A stretch of DNA of 64,000 bases from Litsea cubeba (GCA_012931725.1 CM022945.1:150663480-150727479), one strand, 5' to 3'. Shown: positions 32,421-43,200, numbered from the stretch's first letter. The notes: generated from the sequence alone by a model not told the origin. Translations and numbers: made by a program.

Positions 32421-32520
32421 AAAAAAATAGGAGCTCAACCAAAAAGGTCTCCAGCCAAGATTTCAGCTCCTCAAGCAAACTTTTAGCCTCAGCTGTCAGG
32501 GATTAAAAGGCACGCTTCTT

Positions 32521-33063
32521 CTGGAACTTGCCATGAGATGCTGGAGAATGCTGCAATCCTTCTTTCACGCCGGGAAGCTTATCCCGAGCAGTTTGCCATT
32601 GTTTGTTCTCTTAAAACTTCCTTTCAAGAACTCGATCGGCATCTGCAACCCGGCGAATCAGAGCACTCTCCCTGTCGCGAGCCTCTGTTATTGCAGCCCA
32701 CTTGGCAGCGACTTGTGCCTTCAGATGCTCAAGACGTTTCCTGGCCTCATCGACCTCCCTATCAAGGATGTTAAGGTCATGTGTCAGCCCAATGATGGCT
32801 AGCTCTTCTAAGTTTTTCTCTCGGACTATCTGCTTCTTGCTTTGTGTAGCCTCATTCAGGTCAGACTTAGCTTTATCAGCAGGGTCCAGGAACATCTCCT
32901 TGAAGAACTGGTCGTCAGCAAAACCCATGGTCTCAAACCACTTGTCACCCAACGGAATGATCTCAAACCTCTTCCTCTTACTCCTGCAGGCTCGCTTCTT
33001 AGAGGAACCTGCCCCGCTATCAGAGTCAGGTTTCCCACTTGACTCCTCACTGAATGGTCTACT
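32521..33063 (-). pseudogene. C-terminal part of antisense plant-mobile-domain-like ORF (Tat-B1)
   Basis: A minus-strand open frame with a basic patch (SKKRACRSKRKRFEIIPLG), FADDQFFKEMFLDPADKAKSD and a coiled-coil end (LDREVDEARKRLEHLKAQVAAKW). It runs opposite to Tat-B1 pol. It is continuous with the minus-strand frame at 40979-41533 once the inserted element 33064-40973 and one TSD copy are removed: the reading frame is open straight through the junction. Extra antisense ORFs in the 3' part of Tat-lineage elements are known. The basic patch could be a nuclear localisation signal (inference). Confidence 0.6.
33059..33063 (+). repeat. Target-site duplication (left) of non-autonomous element
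   Basis: ctact before the 5' LTR; the same 5 bp follow the 3' LTR at 40974-40978. Confidence 0.92.
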
Positions 33064-33435
33064 TGTTAGGGAATTTTGTGTATTGCAATTTGATGGATGC
33101 ATTATCATTTTAGCATCTCATGAATTTTCACACATGCATTGATTTTAGAAAATCTTGAAATCTTGATTTACACATGCATTGTTTTTAAGACTTGTAAAAA
33201 TAATGTTTCATGCATGTTTTGGATTTAAATCTTGGATGCATTTGTTTTTGAAAAGATCTTAAATCAAGCTAGCCTATGCTTTAAAGTTTCACATTATATT
33301 TGGCTTTTAATGTTTCATGATTTTAAAAGCACTTAAGATGATTTAAAATCATGTTTCCAAGCTTGGTTTAATGGCCCAAAAATCCCCACAAGAAAATACT
33401 TTGAAAAATGCAAGTTAGGATTTTTGTCTAAGGTT

Positions 33436-33806
33436 GTCGGTCAACCGACGTCAAGCAGTCGGTCAACCGACAGTGGAACCGAGGCAGACTGAGGACTTGT
33501 CGGTTCCAGTTCCAGAGAGCTACAAATTTTAGAACTTCTCTATCGGTCAGCTTCTCGCCTCCTATCAGTCAACCGATAGTGCATGGATTGTAAGTCCGAG
33601 GACTCGTCGGTTCCAAAACCAGACAGCTACATTTTCAACATTTTTGTGCTGTCGGTTCAGCCGTCGGTTCCATGTCGGTCAACCGACAAATGAGGGTCAA
33701 CCGATAGATGTATAACGGTCAGAAAACTTTCGAAAACATGACCGTTGCCTAGTGACCGTTGAGGTGTCGGTCGACCAACACCTACCTGTCGGTCGACCGA
33801 CAGGTA
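33436..33806. promoter_or_regulatory. Palindrome cluster in U3, ending in a perfect 24-bp palindrome
   Basis: gtcggtcaaccgac occurs at 33436-33449 and 33458-33471. Related words (tcggtcagc, gtcggttcc, ggtcaaccgatag) continue to 33710. The last member, 33783-33806, is a perfect 24-bp palindrome with core gtcggtcgaccgac, ending 20 bp before the TATA box at 33827. The 3' LTR keeps it perfect at 39736-39759. Palindromes at this position suggest binding of a dimeric protein or a cruciform; no factor is identified. Confidence 0.75.
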
Positions 33807-33826
33807 TCCGTTGGCAGCTTTTTTTC

Positions 33827-33834
33827 TATAAAAG
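33827..33834 (+). promoter_or_regulatory. TATA box of non-autonomous element LTR
   Basis: TATAAAAG in the context ttttctataaaagcaagctc. 3' LTR counterpart at 39780-39787. Confidence 0.75.
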
Positions 33835-35021
33835 CAAGCTCATTCCTTTGGCCAAGATTGATGATTTTTAAGCCATTCTTGAAGAGCTTTGAGGGCAAAG
33901 AATGGGGAAGAGCTAAAGAAGGCTAATGGGTCATTAGGAAAAGCTAAAGCTTGGATTAATGAAGTTAAACCACCAAGTAAGCTTTGCCTTTTGTTAATCA
34001 TATGTTTTATGCTTTGTCTAAATTATTGGTAAATGATTTTAAGCATATTAACTATGATGTGTTGAATCCTCTACTTCCTTTAGTCTTTGATTTTATATCA
34101 TAGGATTCTTCACTTAGATTCAAACAAAGTTTTGTTTTAAAACTTTACAAATCATGTTTTATGAGAATCTTTGATTTCCTCTTTAGCATGATTCTATGTC
34201 TTGTTTGAATCTTCTTTGTTGTTTTCAATCTATTTAAACCTTAGTTAAATTAGTTTTTGAAAACAACATTGCACATGCATCACTTGATTAGTCTTAATCA
34301 TTTTCATACAACTTGTGATCTTTAGATTTTCATATCATTCACAAGTTTGTAATTGTTCAAGTGATTTGCATTATACTTCAATCATATCTTTTTATGTGCA
34401 TCAAACTTTTAAATGCTTTTAGCACAAATTGATTGGGCTTTCATTTTCAACTTGATTGAAGTATTCACACACACACTTCATGAGCATTCATCTTTGCATT
34501 ACTTAGAGTGTTGTGTGAGTTAGCTTTTCATTTTCATATTCGCCTATTTAGAGGCAATTTTATTTGAGCTTAATTGTAATCTCTTAGAGTGTTTTGTGAA
34601 AACACTTTCTTTAGAGAAATCATTTGATTGTAAGGTTATTGCTTAGCCATATAAAAGCATTGTGTATAGGTTGTTGTTTAGCCTAGAAAAACAACGTTGT
34701 AAGGTTATTGCTTATCCTTGGAAAGCATATTGTAGAGGTTATTGCTTAGCCTTTTGAAAAGCATAATAGTGGAAATCCGGTGGGGTGTTGGATACACAAG
34801 CCGGTAGTGGATGTAGGCATTGAGGCCGAACCACTATAAATCTTTGTGTAGTGGTGATTGTTTTGTGGTGATTGTTTTGTTTAAGCTTCCGTATTTTATA
34901 TGTTAATCATCACATGTGACTAGTTACTTGTAAAGAAATTAAAATTGGTCATAATTAGTCATTAAGTGTAGATCACCCTATTCACCCCCCCTCTAGGGTT
35001 AGGATCCCCAGGACTTTCAAT

Positions 35022-35033
35022 TGGTATCAGAGC
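35022..35033 (+). promoter_or_regulatory. Primer binding site (initiator tRNA-Met) of non-autonomous element
   Basis: tggtatcagagc, two bases after the LTR end. Confidence 0.95.
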
Positions 35034-35133
35034 AAGGTTACTCCATTTAGGGCTTAAACACCCGGAGTTGATCCTCTCTATCTAGATCCTTGAGTTAGAA
35101 CCCTAGTATTGTTTTTCTATAAAAATCATTAGA

Positions 35134-36567
35134 ATGGATTCCACTATGATAGACTTTGTAGATTCTTGTGTAGATTCTTCTAGACCCCTCCTTCTTCCAT
35201 CTATTGGAGATTCAAACATTGAATTTAAATTATCTCAACTTGAATCTAAACTTAAATTAAAAGAAGAAGAACTTAATGAAAATGAAGACGACATTCAACA
35301 AGCCTATGATGAATTATGTACATTTTCCTTAGAGCTTGTTAAAAAGAATAAAAGATTACAACAAGAATCTAAAAGTCTAAACCAAGAATTAGTCTCTTCT
35401 AAAAATGAACTTAGAGAAAAAGATGAATTAATAAATTGTGTAGAATCTAAGTTCATGATCTCTTTACATAATCTATCTAATATTAAAGATGACATAAGAG
35501 AATCAAAGATAGATTGTGATATTCTTAATAAGGAAAATTCTAAACTAAGAGATCAATTAAAAAGGCAAGATGAAAACATTAACAATTTAGAATCCAAGTT
35601 AACCATTTCTATGGAAAATATATCCAATGCACAAATTAAGATAAAAACTCTAGAACTTGGATCTAATGTTATCAATGAAGTTAAATTTGAATTAAAACTA
35701 GCCCATGAAGAGCTAAACAACTTTAAGGGAATTGAAAATGAATTAACAAAAGTTAAAAATGAAAATTCAACCCTTAAAAACCAAGTCACTCAACTTGAAA
35801 CCTACAAACAAAAGTATGAGTGCAAATTTACCCAAAGTGAAGAAAAATTATTTAAATTGGGTAAATCTAAAAGAGATAGGACGGGTCTTGGATTTGATAG
35901 GAATATTTCTCATGACCCTAAGTTCACCAACAAATTTGTTAAAGGTGAGTCCTCATTCTCTAGCACTCACACTTCCTTGCCCATGTCTAAATGTAATTAT
36001 TGTGGCATTGAAGGACATTTTAGGTTTGAGTGCTAATCAAGAAGAAGCCATGTGTCTAAAATCATTTTTGAACCAAAGAAAGTAAAATCAAATTCTATGA
36101 TGGTTAAGACACTAAAAACCAAGGAAGACTCCAAGAAGACTAAACAAGTAAAACCTATTAAAAAGGAGTCTCCTAAAATAGATTCTAAAAAGGTTAAACA
36201 AGTTAAACCAACTCTAAAAGAATCTATTAACAAAAAGCTTCTCAATCTTCCTCCCATAACTCAACAAATGAAAGAACTTTTGAATAAAGTTGCTAAGTTA
36301 AATTTGAAATTCAAAAGTCAAATAAAGGGAGGAAATAAGAAGAAAAGAAAAGTGAACCAAACCCCTAAGAAACAATTTCACCAACCCCAAGAGACTGATA
36401 TCCAACCTAAGTTTAAATTATTCAAATCTCATGGTAATAGGTCCAAATCTAAGATTTATCAAGTCAAATCTCCTAAAGTTGGTGGGACTTCAAACCTAGA
36501 CCTCAAAGACCAAACCTCTCAAGACCTTAGGTGGATTCCCAAAGTTATAAACTTAGACAAACCTTAA
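35134..36567 (+). CDS. Coiled-coil/zinc-knuckle Gag fragment (SIRE-like), one in-frame stop
   Basis: The first open part, 35134-36036 (300 codons), is a long coiled coil. It starts near residue 27, with LSQLESKLKLKEEELNENED and repeated N/K/E/L heptads to about residue 245. Then comes RTGLGFDRN and a CCHC knuckle C-NY-C-GIEG-H-FRFE-C that ends exactly at the TAA stop 36034-36036. The same frame stays open to 36567 with a Lys-rich basic tail (KKTKQVKPIKKESPK) and ends near QDLRWIPKV. In SIRE/Maximus-type copia polyproteins a coiled coil, a GLG word, a second knuckle and a W-V-P-K word come in this order just before protease. The N-terminal capsid domain and all of Pol are absent. Whether the stop is a mutation or a real terminus is unknown. 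Confidence 0.75.
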
Positions 36568-36581
36568 GGCCTTGGACCTCA

Positions 36582-38140
36582 TTGACCAACCTATTCTTTA
36601 TAGTTAAATCCTTTTGTTGGTCATGATTGCATTTGCATTTTTTGTTCTTTCTTAGTTACATTTTTTAAGAATGCAATGTTTATTAGTAATCAATTGATTT
36701 TGTCTTCATGTACTTATCTAGTTACATATCATGGTTTTCAAAATCATTTGATTATATTTTTAACATGTTAGATTTGCTTCTTGTTCATTTAGTTATATCT
36801 CTTGCAATTCTATACATGTTCAATTGATTATGGTTTCAAAGCTTTATTAGCTAGATCTTTCATAATCAATTGATGTTGTAAAATCATTTGTTTGGATGTA
36901 TTAGTAAGATTTGTTTTGAAAAACAAATGATTTGAAACAATTTAGTTTTTCCATAGATTTCTAAGTTATATTTTCATATGGAAAATTATTGTTTTGAAAA
37001 ACCAACTTGTATGTGTTTCAAATAAGTTATATCTCTTAAAATGCAAGTTGAAAAAGTGTTATCTTCAAAATCATCCTCTTTATGCTCATTGTTGGATTTT
37101 GTGTATTGAAATGATTTGTAGATTGTATGAATTGAAAATGTTTTTCAAGCTTTGTTAGTTATATTCATTCAAACATTTTCTTTTGAGTTTACTTCCTTGT
37201 GCTAATGATTATAAATTTTAGAAGGAAATAATTGTTATATGCCATTTTGCATCTTTGCTCATTTAGTTTCATTACTTTTATATGCAAATGTCATTTACTT
37301 CCATGTATGGTTGTGCTCTTTAATTATTTTTGTAGTTACCATACTAGAACCCAAAAATCCATCCTTCGTGCTTTCTAGTTATTTCTTTTGAAATGGATGG
37401 TTATGTTGTTGATTCATGTGTATTTTTCCTATTGGTATCATTCTTTATACATGTTTCAACTTCATAGTAGTGTGCTTGATCATATGAACCTCCTTGAAAT
37501 CCATTACTTGTATTTCTTAGTTATATCTATTGTTTGATGGATTTCTTAGATGTTGAATTCTTATGATCTTGACACTTTGAAAATTGCATGTTATACTAAG
37601 TTATATCTTTTAATGCAATTTTTCTTATTCATCACTATGCTCATTAGTTATATTATTCTAAGTGATGAATATCATTTTATGATGCTTGTTGGAATTTTGT
37701 GTTTGTCACATGCTTGCTCTTAATCATGTTTCGTATTCAATTGGTAATCAATTGGTATCATTTTCAATTAGTTTATATATCCAATTGGTATCATATCTTG
37801 AGTTTGTGATAGACCTTGTGTACATTGGATTGAACTTGATAGTCATATGTCTTTTGTTCCATGTCACATTCTATTAGCATCATAATCTCCATGTTTGCCA
37901 CCTCTCATGCTCTTATAGGTAAATTACATGACCACCATGTTTATGTTTTCACAATTTTGGTTGGTTAATGGTGAGGTTTGGCTTCATGATTGAACTTCAT
38001 TTCAGTCATCTTGTGCATGATAGTTATATCCAATGATTTGTTAGATATCGCGACATACTTGTAACATGATTGTATGAAATGAATTCAAAACTTTCATAGC
38101 ATAATGATTTTCATAGTTAAATTGTTTGATGCTATGCTTA
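36582..38140 (+). repeat. Array of stem-loops with conserved TAGTTATATC-like loops
   Basis: Consecutive short inverted repeats, each about 40-66 nt long, each with its own stem sequence and a loop containing a variant of tagttatatct. Checked stems (left/right): 36583-36590/36616-36623; 36626-36633/36670-36677; 36688-36701/36740-36753 (13 of 14); 36762-36768/36814-36820; 36821-36832/36861-36872 (12 of 12); 36881-36893/36921-36933 (13 of 13); 36947-36955/36977-36985; 37003-37012/37041-37050 (9 of 10); 37134-37143/37171-37180; 37496-37504/37537-37545; 37580-37589/37613-37622; 37627-37636/37661-37670; 38095-38102/38129-38136. Less regular units fill the gaps. No coding frame. Stems differ between units, so simple tandem duplication does not explain the pairing. 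Confidence 0.8.
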
Positions 38141-38359
38141 GTATATCCTTTTGACCTTGCTCTTTAATTATCCTATAACTTATCCGTCAATTGGTACATC
38201 TTTATATTGGTAATTTGATCAATTTGTACTTTAATAGTCAATTATCATTATCATTTGGTATCTAATTCTTCTCTTGAAGTTAACCCTCAATTGGCTAAAC
38301 CATCTTCTTCTTGCACCTATTAGTTAAATCCTTGTCAAAAGTTTGACAAAAGAAGAGTA
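38141..38359 (+). other. AT-rich stretch after the stem-loop array
   Basis: About 220 bp. It contains scattered variants of the loop motif (tagttaaatcc near 38320) and aattggta words, but pairing is weak. Nothing else recognised. Confidence 0.5.
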
Positions 38360-39004
38360 TGGATTGAGGGGGAGTAAACCTTCTAAGGAAGCATTAGAGT
38401 TGATCAAATTCACCCTTATATTGGCTCTGTACCCTTATAAGCTTACTACCCATGCATGATAACCTGTTATGTATTTCATTTTCAATTACTTATGTTAACA
38501 GGTGCTACTGAAAGGTATTTTTCTTGTTTCATGTGTGTAGGTACCCCTCCTCAATTGATACCTTTGCAATTTAGTGTCAAAGGGGGAGATAATTAAGGGG
38601 GAGCAAATTGAGAGAATAAGGGGAAGAGAGTGCTCAAGTTGCTAAAGGGAGAGATGTGCAATTCAATGTCAAAGGGGGAGAGACATTGTATGAACTTCTA
38701 CCCAAAGGGAGAGAATGCATTGGAGAAAATGCATGGTCATAGGGGGAAAAGATGATAGAAGAAAGAGCTTGGGAGCTAAAGAAGATGCCTGGTCTAAAGA
38801 AAGGAAGTTGAAGAGAAAGCTTGAAGATTGATCAAGCTCCAAGCATCAAGGAGAAATAAGAATGAAGCTAGAGCCCAAGCTAAAGTGAAGAAGCATCCAA
38901 GAGATTTCAAAAATTGTCCAGCCAAGGAGGAGCTGAAGACTATGTGTGGAAATTCAGTGTTGAGCAAGGTTTGCCAACATATTAAAGGTTTGCCATCAAA
39001 TTGC
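38360..39004 (+). other. Zone with repeated polypurine-tract-like words
   Basis: Purine tracts similar to the real polypurine tract recur: ttgagggggagtaa near 38366, caaagggggagataattaag near 38577 with a second gggggag 12 bp on, aaagggagagatg near 38642, caaagggggagagac near 38671, aaagggagagaatg near 38704 and tagggggaaaagatg near 38738. No coding frame of note. Such tracts could act as extra plus-strand priming sites. Confidence 0.6.
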
Positions 39005-39016
39005 AAAGGGGGAGAT
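39005..39016 (+). promoter_or_regulatory. Polypurine tract of non-autonomous element
   Basis: aaagggggagat immediately before the 3' LTR TGTTAGGG. Confidence 0.88.
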
Positions 39017-40973
39017 TGTTAGGGAATTTTGTGTATTGCAATTTGATGGATGCATTATCATTTTAGCATCTCATGAATTTTCACACATGCATTGATTTTA
39101 GAAAATCTTGAAATCTTGATTTACACATGCATTGTTTTTAAGACTTGTAAAAATAATGTTTCATGCATGTTTTGGATTTAAATCTTGGATGCATTTGTTT
39201 TTGAAAAGATCTTAAATCAAGCTAGCCTATGCTTTAAAGTTTCACATTATATTTGGCTTTTAATGTTTCATGATTTTAAAAGCACTTAAGATGATTTAAA
39301 ATCATGTTTCCAAGCTTGGTTTAATGGCCCGAAAATCCCCACAAGAAAATACTTTGAAAAATGCAAGTTGGGATTTTCGTCTAAGGTTGTCGGTCAACCG
39401 ACGTCAAGCAGTCGGTCAACCGACAGTGGAACCGAGGCAGACCGAGGACTTGTCGGTTCCAGTTCTAGAGAGCTACAAATTTTAGAACTTCTCTATCGGT
39501 CAGCTTCTCGGCTCCTATCGGTCAACCGATAGTGCATGGATTATAAGTCCGAGGACTCGTCGGTTCCAAAACCAGACAGCTACATTTTCAACATTTTTGT
39601 GCTGTCGGTTCAGCCGTCGGTTCCATGTCGGTCAACCGACAAATGAGGGTCAACCGATAGATGTATAACGGTCAGAAAACTTTCGAAAACATGACCGTTG
39701 CCTAGTGACCGTTGAGGTGTCGGTCGACCAACACCTACCTGTCGGTCGACCGACAGGTATCCGTTGGCAGCTTTTTTTCTATAAAAGCAAGCTCATTCCT
39801 TTGGCCAAGATTGATGATTTTTAAGCCATTCTTGAAGAGCTTTGAGGGCAAAGAAAGGGGAAGAGCTAAAGAAGGCTAATGGGTCATTAGGAAAAGCTAA
39901 AGCTTGGATTAATGAAGTTAAACCACCAAGTAAGCTTTGCCTTTTGTTAATCATATGTTTTATGCTTTGTCTAAATTATTGGTAAATGATTTTAAGCATA
40001 TTAACTATGATGTGTTGAATCCTCTACTTCCTTTAGTCTTTGATTTTATATCATAGGATTCTTCACTTAGATTCAAACAAAGTTTTGTTTTAAAACTTTA
40101 CAAATCATGTTTTATGAAAATCTTTGATTTCCTCTTTAGCATGATTCTATGTCTTGTTTGAATCCTCTTTGTTGTTTTCAATCTATTTAAACCTTAGTTA
40201 AATTAGTTTTTGAAAACAACATTGCACATGCATCACTTGATTAGTCTTAATCATTTTCATACAACTTGTGATCTTTAGATTTTCATATCATTCACAAGTT
40301 TGTAATTGTTCAAGTGATTTGCATTATACTTCAATCATATCTTTTTATGTGCATCAAACTTTTAAATGCTTTTAGCACAAATTGATTGGGCTTTCATTTT
40401 CAACTTGATTGAAGTATTCACACACACACTTCATGAGCATTCATCTTTGCATTACTTAGAGTGTTGTGTGAGTTAGCTTTTCATTTTCATATTCGCCTAT
40501 TTAGAGGTAATTTTATTTGAGCTTAATTGTAATCTCTTAGAGTGTTTTGTGAAAACACTTTCTTTAGAGAAATCATTTGATTGTAAGGTTATTGCTTAGC
40601 CATATAAAAGCATTGTGTATAGGTTGTTGTTTAGCCTAGAAAAAACAACATTGTAAGGTTATTGCTTATCCTTGGAAAGCATATTGTAGAGGTTATTGCT
40701 TAGCCTTTTGAAAAGCATAATAGTGGAAATCCGGTGGGGTGTTGGATACACAAGCCGGTAGTGGATGTAGGCATTGAGGCCGAACCACTATAAATCTTTG
40801 TGTAGTGGTGATTGTTTTGTGGTGATTGTTTTGTTTAAGCTTCCGTATTTTGTATGTTAATCATCACATGTGACTAGTTACTTGTAAAGAAATTAAAATT
40901 GGTCATAATTAGTCATTAAGTGTAGATCACACTATTCACCCCCCCTCTAGGGTTAGGATCCCCAGGACTTTCA
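39017..40973 (+). repeat. 3' LTR of non-autonomous element
   Basis: A 1957-bp LTR, TGTTAGGGAA to GGACTTTCA, followed by TSD ctact at 40974-40978. Most differences from the 5' LTR are C/T or A/G transitions. Confidence 0.93.
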
Positions 40974-43200
40974 CTACTCTTGCCAGTAGACTCCACGGAA
41001 GCTTGCCTCTGTGCCGCTTGTATCCAAGCATCAAGTTCAGCTTCCTCCTGTTCTAGCTGTTCTAAAGCCCCATCAGGTATTTCTCGAATAGTTTCAGAAC
41101 CAATGACGCCCTGGTCACCGAGAAAGCTGATCTTGTGCTTCTCTCTAGAAAGGAAGGCCCAAACTTCCTCTCGCCGGACGCCATCCGACTTTCCAAGGCC
41201 CTTTCCAGATGCCAGCTTCACATCAAGCTCCTTCTTGGAAAGCCCTTGATATGCCGAAAAGCTCTCCGCGAACCACTTCGCAAAGCCGGCAGTCCGGGAA
41301 GTCGACAACAGAGGATAAGAGATCATGGCTGTAGTGTCTTCAGCACTATAAAAAGCCCATGCATTTCTCCCATCCTTTAAACCTCCAAAGCGCTTCACCA
41401 TGCTTGAAGGTGCTCCAACAACGCCTTGAGAAAGCCTAATTGCAGAGCAAACCGAGAAGGTACATACGGCTGGATGTCGACGAAAAAATGTCTGCGGTAC
41501 ACCATCGTGCCGACACGTATGCTGAAAAGCCACTCCTTCTCTGCGTTTGTCAGGGAGTAATGCCTTCCCGACCCCGCCCTCGTAGAGTCTCGGGAGGCAC
41601 CAAAATCAAAAGCCTTCTTCTGCAACTCCGGAGAAAGCTTAACTGAAGACTGCCCAATCTCGACGTCCCTGAACTGTCGGATCCTCATGCGGGCAAACAA
41701 AAGTGATTCGGACACGGCTTTGCCCATAGCCAGCCGAATCATCAGAGGATCATCATCCTGTGCAGCACCCAGCCGGTGGAAGCCAGGACAGTGGTACACA
41801 TACCATGTATAAAAGATGTGGGCTGAAAATACCCTATTTATGGGAAGCCCAAGCCGAACAAAAAAAGCAGCAACCTGCAGTTCGGTTTACAGGTAGGAGT
41901 AAAGAGCTGGCACCAAAGCAAGCTGCTCTCCAAACGCCATCTGACAAGCCGGAAAAATACAATGCGGCCTGATGTGCGTTCCATCTCCTCCAGCAAAAAC
42001 AGCCTCACCAAGCCAATAAGTGAGGTAAACAGCGAGATCTCTCCGCAGTGCAATGTCAGGACATATGGCGTTTGTACTCGCACAGAAATCTCTCAACTCT
42101 TCTTGCATAGCCAAGATCTTCTTCGAACTTGGATCCTGAGCCCTTGCTTCCTAGGTCCCACTATCAGAAGACTCCCTGCTATCAAAAAAGTTGGGGAACG
42201 AAGAGCTAGAACTCTTCTAACTGCTGGATCTAGCTTTCAAACCCTCCTTCTCCTTTAAAAAATCATAAAAGGCAACGAGCTGAAAGTACAGAAGCCTGAA
42301 CTCCTCAAACTGCTCCTTAAGGACGCTGTCGATCGGCATAAACTCCTCATAGAGTCTGCTAAGGATGGGCAATCCAGTAATGGCGCTCAGCTCCTTCAAA
42401 GATAAACCAATCTTGCCATGAAGGCCTCGTCGGAAAAAATCACGGTCTCCCTAAAGGCGCGGACCACGTCAAAAATTCCTGCTTCCTTCAAAACGGCGCC
42501 ACCAATCAGCAGGACGCGATTAGTCCACGATTTCCACTCGGAGTCAGCACTGAAATGGCCACGAAGTCGAAAAGGCTTCACCCAATTACTGCCGTCACCG
42601 CTGAGAATGCCAGGCCCACCGATATCAAATCGACCGACGGATAATCAGAGCCCTGGTAACCGCTGGCTGGCATCAACATATCCATGTCAGCAGGCGATTT
42701 CTCCGCATGTCCACGAGAACCGCCAACAAAAACCCCGGTCTTGATTACATTTGTCCTTCTCACCCAGCTTGGAGGATCTTCCCTCTTAGAGAACGTGGGG
42801 GCAAGGTTCATGATCGAGACGGTGCGATCAAACGTCGACCAGGTAGCAACAGTCTTCTTCTCACCATCTGCAGTGAAAGAGAACTGAAAATATCTCCTCT
42901 GATATGTCATGTCATCAGGGACGGCATCACCAAAGAAAAAGGTAGGCTTGGGTAAAACACTCTGATCTTCCATCACCCATGGACGACTGCTTACCATGAT
43001 CTTATAAAAATCCTCTCCCTTGAGAGCAATCAGTCACTGCCTCATCTCATCTTTGTTGAGGGAGTCGCACTCTTTCAGATTTCTCTCAACATACTGGACC
43101 TTCTCTCAGGCCTGCTGAACGGCCGGATTAGAAGATCTAGGAGATCGACGAGGTACGCTTGTAGCAGGCTCTTTACCCTTGTTCGTTCTGGAGGAACCAC
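40974..43200 (-). pseudogene. Antisense plant-mobile-domain-like ORF of Tat-B1, N-terminal and central part
   Basis: Minus-strand reading in several frames, so decayed. From the N-terminal side: 42997-42578 (FFFGDAVPDDMTYQRRYFQFSF, TFSKREDPPSWVRRTNVIKTGVFVGG); 42581-42396 (SEWKSWTNRVLLIGGAVLKEAGIFDVVRAF, IFSDEAF); 42399-42217 (LKELSAITGLPILSRLYEEFMP); 42114-41838; 41799-41395 (MRIRQFRDVEIGQSSVKLSPELQKKAFDFG); and 41533 to the junction (NAWAFYSAEDTTAMISYPLLSTSRTAGFAKWFAESFSAYQGL). The W...AGI..V.AF and SLKEL..ITGLPI words suggest the plant mobile domain (aminotransferase-like) family found in plant transposons and as extra ORFs in Tat elements. It joins 32521-33063 in frame. Family call is from motif memory, not a search. 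Confidence 0.5.

Larger units (their letters stand above)
30808..32520 (+). other. Tat-B1 3' spacer with three different tandem-repeat blocks
   Basis: Noncoding spacer after pol. 30808-31150 is unremarkable AT-rich sequence. Then come three arrays, each listed separately, with different unit lengths. Such arrays are typical of Tat/Ogre 3' regions. Short ORFs here are artefacts of the repeats. Confidence 0.7.
33064..35019 (+). repeat. 5' LTR of non-autonomous element
   Basis: A 1956-bp LTR, TGTTAGGGAA to GGACTTTCA. It contains a cluster of ggtcaaccg/ggtcgaccg palindromes at 33436-33806, TATA box at 33827-33834, and an R/U5 motif gtggatgtaggcattgaggc... near 34807 that ends in gaaccactataaatc. 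Roughly 15 differences from the 3' LTR by eye. Confidence 0.93.
33064..40973 (+). mobile_element. Non-autonomous copia-type LTR element carrying only a Gag fragment and a hairpin array
   Basis: A 7.91-kb element: 5' LTR 33064-35019, tRNA-iMet PBS 35022-35033, one coding region 35134-36567, a 1.7-kb structured noncoding region, a purine-tract-rich zone, polypurine tract, 3' LTR 39017-40973, TSD ctact. No protease, integrase, RT or RNase H sequence is present anywhere in the 4-kb interior, and there is no sign of a decayed pol. It must therefore use enzymes from another element. The coding fragment resembles the C-terminal Gag region of SIRE/Maximus-type copia elements, the likely helper lineage (inference). 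Confidence 0.92.

Noticed and set aside
32776..33108. ORF starting at 33108 on the minus strand taken as a complete protein
   Set aside because: Its first codons lie in the inserted LTR (33064-33108); the true upstream part is at 40979 and beyond.
36582..38140. CRISPR-like array (regular short repeats)
   Set aside because: Eukaryotic context, no conserved direct repeat with unique spacers, no cas genes; the regularity is in paired stems around a degenerate loop word.
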